A stretch of 64,000 bases of DNA from Parahaliea mediterranea (GTDB taxonomy: Bacteria > Pseudomonadota > Gammaproteobacteria > Pseudomonadales > Halieaceae), in assembly GCF_003402235.1 (NCBI RefSeq), contig NZ_QEWO01000004.1, forward strand, positions 186,001 to 250,000, read 5' to 3'. This document shows, one piece after another, positions 56,269-64,000 of the stretch (positions are counted from its first letter, which is position 1; every line of letters begins with the position of its first letter). A program made the position numbers and the translations under genes. The notes under the pieces are model-generated. The model searched no databases. It saw only the letters and a list, made by a program, of their open reading frames with translations, and was not told the DNA's origin.

Positions 56269-58485
56269 ATGCCGACTTCCCGCCGCGATTTTTTGCGCTC
56301 CGCCACTACCCTTACCGCCGCATCGTCGCTGGCATCGCTGCCGCCGCTGATCCAGCAGGCCCTGGCGGTGGAGGCCAACCACGTGACCGGCACCATCCGC
56401 GATGTGGAGCACATTGTGATCCTGATGCAGGAGAACCGCTCCTTCGACCACTACTTCGGCACCCTCAAAGGGGTGCGCGGCTTTGGCGATCGCTTTCCCA
56501 TTCCGCTGGAAAGCGGCAAGCCGGTGTGGTTTGAAAGCGACGGGCAGCGTGACATCACGCCCTTCCACCTGGACCAGGACACCATGAATGCGCTGAAGGC
56601 CAATACGACCTCGCACGAAATCGCCGACACCCAGGCCGCCTGGAACCAGGGTAAGTTTGGCTACTGGCCCAAGTACAAGCTGGATATGCGCACCCGCCAG
56701 ACCACCGGGCACTCCATGGGTTACTACACCCGCGCGGAGATCCCCTTTCAGTTTGCCCTGGCGGACGCCTTTACCCTGTGCGACAACTACCACTGCAGCG
56801 TAGCCTCCGGCACCGACCCCAATCGTATTTTTTTCTTCTCTGGCGCCAACTACGACCCGAAGCGCTGCGCCCAGGGGCTCAATCACACACCGGAGAATTC
56901 CGAACCGAACAACCTGCGCTGCTGGGTAACGGGGCAGTGGCCAGACCCGGGCTATGCGTATCTTGGTGAAGGCTTTGACTGGCCCACTCTGCCCGAACTG
57001 CTGCAGGACGCCGGCGTCAGCTGGCGCATCTACCAGGACCCCAACAACAACTGGACCGGCGCCATGCACGGCTGCCTGGCCTTCAACAGCTTCCGCCAGG
57101 CTCAGAAAGGATCGCCCCTCTACGAGCAGGGCATGAGCCACTGGACCCTGGCCGACCTGGCGCAGCAGGTGAAGGACGAAACCCTGCCCCAGGTGTCCTG
57201 GATACTGCCCTCGCAGGCCGACTGCGAACACGCTGAAGGTTCCAGTCCACTCAGCGGCGCGGACTTCACGGCGCAGGTGCTGGCAGCGCTGGTGGCCAAC
57301 CCGAAGGTGTGGAGCAAAACCGCCCTGTTCATCACCTTTGACGAAAACGACGGCTATTTTGACCACCTGCCACCGCCGGCGGTGCCCTCCTACAACCCGG
57401 ACGGCTCGCTGGCCGGCGACGCCACCCTCGATGTGCGCGGCCACTACTTTGAAGCGCCAGGTTTTGAGCCCTACCGCGACCTGTTGCGCGAACGCATGCT
57501 CAAGCTGATGAATATCGATATGCCGCCACTGAACCAGTATCTGGACCCGCGCGACAGCGAGCACGGCCTGGTGCGCCCCTATGGCATGGGGCCGCGGGTG
57601 CCGATGTATGTGGTGTCTCCCTGGAGCCGGGGCGGCTGGGTAAGCTCCCAGGTGTTTGACCACTCATCGGTGGGGCGTTTTCTGGAGCAGCGCTTTGGCA
57701 TCACTGTGCCGGCCATTTCACCCTGGAACCGGGCCGTGGCGGGCGACCTGACCAGCGCCTTCGACTTTGTCTCGCCCAATGACCCTTCACTGCCGCCGCT
57801 GCCCAATACACGCGAGCGCCTGACGCTGGAAAAAACCCAGCTGACCATGCCCGCCGCCGCCGCGCCCGACCCGCTGCCCGCTTTTGCGCAGGAGCCCGGC
57901 ACCCGCCCCTCACGGCCAACCGGCTATGCCCTGCAGGTTCACGACCGCGTCGACGAAGCCGGCAACGTCACCCTGCAGTTTGTGAACGACGGTGCGGTGG
58001 GCGCGGTCTTCCATGTCTACGATCATCGCCACCTGGACCGCATTCCCCGCCGCTACACCGTCGAAGCGGGCAAGTCACTGACGGCAGCCTGGAGCGGCGA
58101 CGACGGCCTCTACGACCTGGAAGTTCACAGTACCAACGGCTTTTTTCGGCGTTTCAGCGGCCGCAGCGCCAGTGTCAGCCATGAAAGCGTCGCGCTGCAG
58201 CTGCGGCTGAGCTACGCGCCGGCCACCGACACCCTCAAGGCCAGTATCCACAACGCCGGCACAGGCAGCGCCCGGCTTGAGATCAGCGCCAATGCCTATC
58301 GCGAGGACGGGCCCTGGCCACTGAACATTGCACCGGGGGAGACCACAGAGCAGGCCTGGTCACTCAAGGACAGCGGTAACTGGTACGACTTCACCCTGAG
58401 CAGCGACAGCTACCAGCGCCGGGTTGCCGGGCGCATGGAAAACGGCCGGGACCTGATCAGCGACCCGGCCATGGCAAGGGGCTAG
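56269..58485 (+). CDS. Phosphocholine-specific phospholipase C, Tat-exported
   Basis: A 738-residue phosphoesterase that cleaves phosphatidylcholine and similar lipids. The Tat signal SRRDFLRS is at the N-terminus. Catalytic-domain blocks are EHIVILMQENRSFDHYFGT near residue 47, WILPSQADCEHAEG and FDENDGYFDH, typical of the PLC/acid phosphatase superfamily (PlcN/PlcH-like). The C-terminal 220 residues form two Ig-like domains, as in the phosphocholine-specific type. It stands alone; a convergent hairpin separates it from cnoX. Confidence 0.93.
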   Translation: MPTSRRDFLRSATTLTAASSLASLPPLIQQALAVEANHVTGTIRDVEHIVILMQENRSFDHYFGTLKGVRGFGDRFPIPLESGKPVWFESDGQRDITPFHLDQDTMNALKANTTSHEIADTQAAWNQGKFGYWPKYKLDMRTRQTTGHSMGYYTRAEIPFQFALADAFTLCDNYHCSVASGTDPNRIFFFSGANYDPKRCAQGLNHTPENSEPNNLRCWVTGQWPDPGYAYLGEGFDWPTLPELLQDAGVSWRIYQDPNNNWTGAMHGCLAFNSFRQAQKGSPLYEQGMSHWTLADLAQQVKDETLPQVSWILPSQADCEHAEGSSPLSGADFTAQVLAALVANPKVWSKTALFITFDENDGYFDHLPPPAVPSYNPDGSLAGDATLDVRGHYFEAPGFEPYRDLLRERMLKLMNIDMPPLNQYLDPRDSEHGLVRPYGMGPRVPMYVVSPWSRGGWVSSQVFDHSSVGRFLEQRFGITVPAISPWNRAVAGDLTSAFDFVSPNDPSLPPLPNTRERLTLEKTQLTMPAAAAPDPLPAFAQEPGTRPSRPTGYALQVHDRVDEAGNVTLQFVNDGAVGAVFHVYDHRHLDRIPRRYTVEAGKSLTAAWSGDDGLYDLEVHSTNGFFRRFSGRSASVSHESVALQLRLSYAPATDTLKASIHNAGTGSARLEISANAYREDGPWPLNIAPGETTEQAWSLKDSGNWYDFTLSSDSYQRRVAGRMENGRDLISDPAMARG

Positions 58486-58504
58486 CCCGCCCGAGCGGGC
58501 GGGC
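58485..58504. terminator. Convergent GC hairpin between plc and cnoX
   Basis: A perfect 9-base-pair stem GCCCGCCCG / CGGGCGGGC with a 2-base centre overlaps the last base of the plc stop codon. There is no U-tract, so it may work as a barrier or a factor-dependent terminator for both convergent genes. Confidence 0.5.
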
Positions 58505-58512
58505 GGCGGATA

Positions 58513-59376
58513 TCAGTAGAGCAGGCTGTAGAGCTTGCGCTGGTACTCAGCGGCCAGGGGGTCGCCCTTGCCGAGGCTGGCAATGGCGTCCAGGAAGGAC
58601 TTTTTGGTTGCGCCGTCGGCGTGGTTGATGTCCGCCTTCAGGATCAGGAACAGGTTCTCCAGGGCCTCTTTGGCGTAGCCGCTGCCGGAGTAGGCCACCG
58701 CCAGCTGGGCGCGCAGGTCGCGATTGTCCGGGTCCTGTTCCAGCTGCTGTTCCAGCGCCTCGATCTCCGGGGATTTGGCCGCCTCGCGCTTCAGGGTGAC
58801 CTGGGCCTTGAGCTGCTCCCAGCTTGGGTCCTGATCCGCCATGCGCACGGTATCGAGCACCTGTTCGGCCTCGTCCAGGCGCATCGCCTCGATCAGGCAG
58901 TGGGCGTAGGCCAGGGTGATGTCATGCGCCTGGCCGGAATCCTCCCAGGCCTGGCGCAGGGGGCTAAGGGCCGCGGCAAAATCGCCCTTGGCCATGGCCT
59001 CCTGGGCCATTTGCAGCAGGCCGTCCCAGGCCTTGGGCAGGTATTTGGCCAGCAGCTCCCGCACCTGGGCCTCGGACTGGGCACCGGCAAAGCCGTCCAC
59101 CGGCTGGCCGTCCTGCATCACCATCACGGTGGGCAGGCTGCGCACGCCAAACTGCTGGGTGATCATCTGCTGCTGGTCGGCGTTGACCTTGGCCAGCAGG
59201 AAGGCCCCGTTGTACTCCCGGGCGATTTTCTCCAGCACCGGCATCAGCACCTTGCAGGGCTCGCACCAGTCGGCCCAGAAATCCACCACCACCGGACGCT
59301 GGTGGGATTCCTCAATCAGCAGCTGGGCGGCGTTGGTTTCGTCGATATCGACGATAATGTCGGCGGCGGCATTCAT
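58513..59376 (-). CDS. cnoX: Thioredoxin-fold co-chaperone CnoX
   Basis: A 287-residue protein: a thioredoxin domain with WCEPC (Cys38 and Cys41, so redox-competent, unlike E. coli CnoX with SxxC) and a TPR-like C-terminal half. CnoX proteins guard unfolded proteins under oxidative chlorine stress and pass them to GroEL or DnaK. It is the last gene after dapB on the same strand, in a chaperone block with dnaK and dnaJ. Confidence 0.9.
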   Translation of the reverse strand: MNAAADIIVDIDETNAAQLLIEESHQRPVVVDFWADWCEPCKVLMPVLEKIAREYNGAFLLAKVNADQQQMITQQFGVRSLPTVMVMQDGQPVDGFAGAQSEAQVRELLAKYLPKAWDGLLQMAQEAMAKGDFAAALSPLRQAWEDSGQAHDITLAYAHCLIEAMRLDEAEQVLDTVRMADQDPSWEQLKAQVTLKREAAKSPEIEALEQQLEQDPDNRDLRAQLAVAYSGSGYAKEALENLFLILKADINHADGATKKSFLDAIASLGKGDPLAAEYQRKLYSLLY

Positions 59377-59418
59377 GCGCGGGTTCCTCTGTGTATGGCG
59401 TGCGGGGCCAAGCCCCGT

Positions 59419-61394
<1,976 letters not shown>

Positions 61395-61465
61395 GGTGGC
61401 CGTGGCCCTGGTTGATCCGTCCTACAAATGACTACGCGGGCCCAGTGTCCCGCGTGCGTTGCCAG

Positions 61466-61503
61466 CTGCCGGCCACCCCCACACGGGCGGGGATGGCCGG
61501 CAG
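61466..61503 (-). other. Strong hairpin between dnaK and dnaJ
   Basis: A perfect 10-base arm pair CTGCCGGCCA / TGGCCGGCAG is extended by inner C/G runs. There is no U-tract. Its position in the dnaK-dnaJ spacer suggests partial attenuation or an RNA-stability element. Confidence 0.5.
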
Positions 61504-61571
61504 TGTCTTCAAGGCCCGCCGCGCCTGCCGGATACTCCCGGGCCGGGCGCTGCGGGCCTGAACTGCCCGAC

Positions 61572-63497
61572 TTACTTCTTGTCGTCGTTCACTTCCTCGA
61601 ACTCGGCATCGACCACGTCGTCGCCATCGTTCTTGGCACTGTCGCCGGCGTTATCGGCGGCGCCTTCACCGGCGGCGGCCTGGGCCTGGTACATCTTCTG
61701 GGCCACGGGGCCGGTCGCCTCGGTCAGCTTGGTGGCTGCCGCGTCGATGGCGTCCTTGTCGTCGCCCTTCAGGGCTTCCTCGGCCTCGGCAATCGCCGCT
61801 TCAATAGCAGACTTCTCGTCGTCGGTCGCGTGTTCGCCACCTTCTTCCAGGGTCTTCTTCGCCGCATGCACCAGGCCTTCACAGGTATTGCGCGCGGTGA
61901 TGAGCTCCTCGAACTTCTTGTCCGCCTCGGCGTTGGCCTCGGCGTCGGCCACCATCTTCTCGATGTCCTCCTCGCTCAAACCGCCGGACGCGGTGATGCG
62001 GATGGACTGCTCCTTGTTGGTGGCCTTGTCCTTGGCGGACACGTTCAGGATGCCGTTGGCGTCCAGGTCGAAGGTCACCTCGATCTGGGGCATGCCGCGG
62101 GGCGCCGGCGGGATGTCCGCCAGGTCGAAGCGACCCAGGGATTTGTTCTGGGACGCCTGCTTGCGCTCACCCTGCACCACATGAATGGTCACGGCGGTCT
62201 GGTTGTCTTCCGCGGTGGAGAAGGTCTGCGATTTCTTGGTCGGAATCGTGGTGTTCTTCTCGATCAGCGGGGTCGCCACGCCACCCATGGTTTCGATACC
62301 CAGGGTCAGCGGGGTCACGTCCAGCAGCAGCACGTCCTTCACGTCGCCGGACAGCACGGCGCCCTGGATGGCGGCGCCCATGGCCACGGCCTCGTCGGGG
62401 TTCACGTCCTTGCGCGGCTCCTTGCCAAAGAAGTCGGCCACCACCTTCTGCACCATCGGCATGCGGGTCTGGCCACCGACCAGGATCACTTCCTGAATCT
62501 CGCTGGGGCTCAGGTCGGCGTCTTTCAGGGCCACTTTCACCGGCTCCATGGAGCGCTTGACCAGCTCTTCCACCAACGACTCCAGCTTGGAACGGCTCAG
62601 CTTGACCACCAGGTGTTTCGGGCCGGTGGCATCGGCGGTGATATAAGGCAGGTTGACCTCGGTCTGCTGCGAACTGGACAGCTCGATCTTGGCCTTCTCG
62701 GCGGCTTCTTTCAGGCGCTGCAGGGCCAGCGGATCGTTGTGCAGGTCGATGCCGCTCTCTTTCTTGAACTCTGCCGCCAGGTACTCGATCAGGCGCATGT
62801 CGAAGTCTTCACCACCCAGGAAGGTATCGCCATTGGTGGACAGCACCTCGAACTGGTGCTCGCCGTCCACTTCGGCAATCTCGATGATGGAGATGTCGAA
62901 GGTGCCGCCGCCCAGGTCGTAAACCGCCACGGTGCGATCGCCCTTGGCCTTGTCCATGCCATAGGCCAGCGCCGCCGCGGTGGGCTCGTTGATGATGCGC
63001 TTCACTTCCAGGCCGGCGATTTTGCCGGCGTCCTTGGTGGCCTGGCGCTGGGAGTCGTTGAAGTAGGCCGGCACGGTGATTACCGCGGCGTCGACCTTCT
63101 CGCCCAGGTATTCCTCGGCGGTTTTCTTCATCTTGCGCAGGACTTCAGCGGACACCTGGGGCGGTGCCATCTTGTTGTCCTTCACCTGTACCCAGGCGTC
63201 GCCGTTGTCGGCCTCGATGATCTTGTAGGGGACCATCTTGATGTCTTTCTGAACCACATCGTCCTTGAACTTGCGGCCGATCAGGCGCTTCACCGCAAAC
63301 AGGGTGTTCTGCGGGTTGGTCACGGCCTGGCGCTTGGCGCTCTGGCCCACCAGAATCTCGCCGTCTTCGGTGTAGGCGACGATGGAAGGCGTGGTGCGAT
63401 CGCCCTCTGAGTTTTCAATGACCTTGGCCGATGTGCCATCCAGCACGGACACACACGAGTTGGTGGTGCCGAGGTCGATACCGATAATCTTGCCCAT
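61572..63497 (-). CDS. dnaK: Molecular chaperone DnaK (Hsp70)
   Basis: A 641-residue Hsp70. The N-terminus [16 protein letters not shown], the phosphate-binding [10 protein letters not shown] and VGGQTRMP are canonical, and the C-terminus ends EEVNDDKK. A strong GGAGGA lies 6 bases before the ATG. It is the second gene of the grpE-dnaK-dnaJ-dapB cluster; any heat-shock promoter would lie beyond the window, upstream of grpE. Confidence 0.98.
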   Translation of the reverse strand: MGKIIGIDLGTTNSCVSVLDGTSAKVIENSEGDRTTPSIVAYTEDGEILVGQSAKRQAVTNPQNTLFAVKRLIGRKFKDDVVQKDIKMVPYKIIEADNGDAWVQVKDNKMAPPQVSAEVLRKMKKTAEEYLGEKVDAAVITVPAYFNDSQRQATKDAGKIAGLEVKRIINEPTAAALAYGMDKAKGDRTVAVYDLGGGTFDISIIEIAEVDGEHQFEVLSTNGDTFLGGEDFDMRLIEYLAAEFKKESGIDLHNDPLALQRLKEAAEKAKIELSSSQQTEVNLPYITADATGPKHLVVKLSRSKLESLVEELVKRSMEPVKVALKDADLSPSEIQEVILVGGQTRMPMVQKVVADFFGKEPRKDVNPDEAVAMGAAIQGAVLSGDVKDVLLLDVTPLTLGIETMGGVATPLIEKNTTIPTKKSQTFSTAEDNQTAVTIHVVQGERKQASQNKSLGRFDLADIPPAPRGMPQIEVTFDLDANGILNVSAKDKATNKEQSIRITASGGLSEEDIEKMVADAEANAEADKKFEELITARNTCEGLVHAAKKTLEEGGEHATDDEKSAIEAAIAEAEEALKGDDKDAIDAAATKLTEATGPVAQKMYQAQAAAGEGAADNAGDSAKNDGDDVVDAEFEEVNDDKK

Positions 63498-63593
63498 GGT
63501 TGTTCCTCCTTCAATGGCCAGCTCTGCCGGCCATGTTCAATGCGATGTTCTCTATATTGGCGCTAGTTGGTGCTTTTCAAGGGGCGCTGGCTG

Positions 63594-64000
63594 CTAGCTG
63601 GCCGCCTTGCTCACCATCACCATGGCCGGGCGCACCAGCCGCTCGTTCAGGGTGTAGCCCTTTTGCATCACGGCAATCACCGTGTTGGGCTCCACGTCGG
63701 GGTTCTCCACCATGCTCATGGCCTGGTGCAGCTGCGGGTCGAAGGGCTCGCCCTGGGGGTCTACGGCGACAATGTTGAAGCGCTTCAAGGCGTCTTGCAG
63801 GCTCTTCAGGGTCAGCTCCACGCCCTCGGCGATGGCCTTCACCTGGGCTTCGTCGCCCGCGGCGGATTCCAGCGCGCGCTCCAGGTTGTCCACCACCGGC
63901 AGCAGTTCCCGGGCGAAACCTTCCAAGGCAAATTTGCGGGCCTTTTCCACGTCCAGCTCGGCGCGGCGCTTGGCGTTCTGGGCCTCGGCCTGGGCGCGCA
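63594..64000 (-). CDS. grpE: Nucleotide exchange factor GrpE, 5' end outside window
   Basis: The visible C-terminal 134 or so residues of GrpE: a coiled-coil end ([20 protein letters not shown]), the helix [13 protein letters not shown] and the beta-wing region [16 protein letters not shown], then [17 protein letters not shown]. It ends at TAG (63594-63596), 96 bases before dnaK. GrpE releases ADP from DnaK. Confidence 0.95.
   Translation of the reverse strand, partial: RAQAEAQNAKRRAELDVEKARKFALEGFARELLPVVDNLERALESAAGDEAQVKAIAEGVELTLKSLQDALKRFNIVAVDPQGEPFDPQLHQAMSMVENPDVEPNTVIAVMQKGYTLNERLVRPAMVMVSKAAS

Noticed and set aside
61428-63410. A 660-codon + strand frame opposite dnaK
   Set aside because: Antisense of the highly conserved Hsp70 gene.

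Overview
This 64 kb window is GC-rich chromosomal DNA from a gammaproteobacterium. Marine Cellvibrionales/Halieaceae is the likeliest home, by inference. The evidence is the grpE-dnaK-dnaJ-dapB order, the single-chain AceE/AceF pyruvate dehydrogenase, aceK, FabV, the tusA-perM/bepA/nadA neighbourhood, many acyl-CoA genes and exosortase-type sorting signals. Genes are dense on both strands and many neighbours overlap by 4 bases. I saw no rRNA, tRNA or CRISPR array.

Layout. 1-3.7 kb: fatty-acid genes (DmdB-type acyl-CoA ligase cut by the window edge, an MBL hydrolase, FabV). 3.8-4.9 kb: a glycine-rich secreted protein with a C-terminal sorting signal. 5.0-9.8 kb: a four-gene operon that can make and recycle the compatible solute glucosylglycerate. 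10-11.8 kb: lipid kinase plus metallophosphoesterase. 11.9-16.4 kb: aceEF, with promoter and terminator visible. 16.6-23.6 kb: M16 protease, PerM-type permease and TusA-like protein, then bepA and nadA. 23.8-24.8 kb: a deazaflavin-type oxidoreductase and a small exported protein.

24.9-39.5 kb is the most unusual region. All genes lie on the + strand: two GGDEF-EAL proteins (cyclic-di-GMP turnover), a secreted subtilase, a secreted protein made almost entirely of a 13-residue tandem repeat (12 full copies), a giant hybrid sensor kinase with a periplasmic propeller, and a second propeller kinase with a degenerate phosphoacceptor region. The repeat gene has a long structured leader and its own terminator. 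I propose these genes form one secretion/sensing module; this is inference.

39.6-50.7 kb is mostly lipid and central metabolism: crotonase, Tag DNA glycosylase, a tandem double-TetR regulator with tesB, two histidine phosphatases behind aceK, and an operon of two acyl-CoA dehydrogenases, an Rv3520c-type luciferase-like oxidoreductase and an SDR. 50.7-54.6 kb is an accessory island with two decayed IS5-type copies flanking a 'midcut-by-XrtH'-type surface protein, plus a RidA-like gene scrap. 54.6-58.5 kb encodes two exported proteins of unknown function and a Tat-exported phospholipase C. 58.5-64 kb is the chaperone block: cnoX, dapB, dnaJ, dnaK and grpE (cut by the window end).
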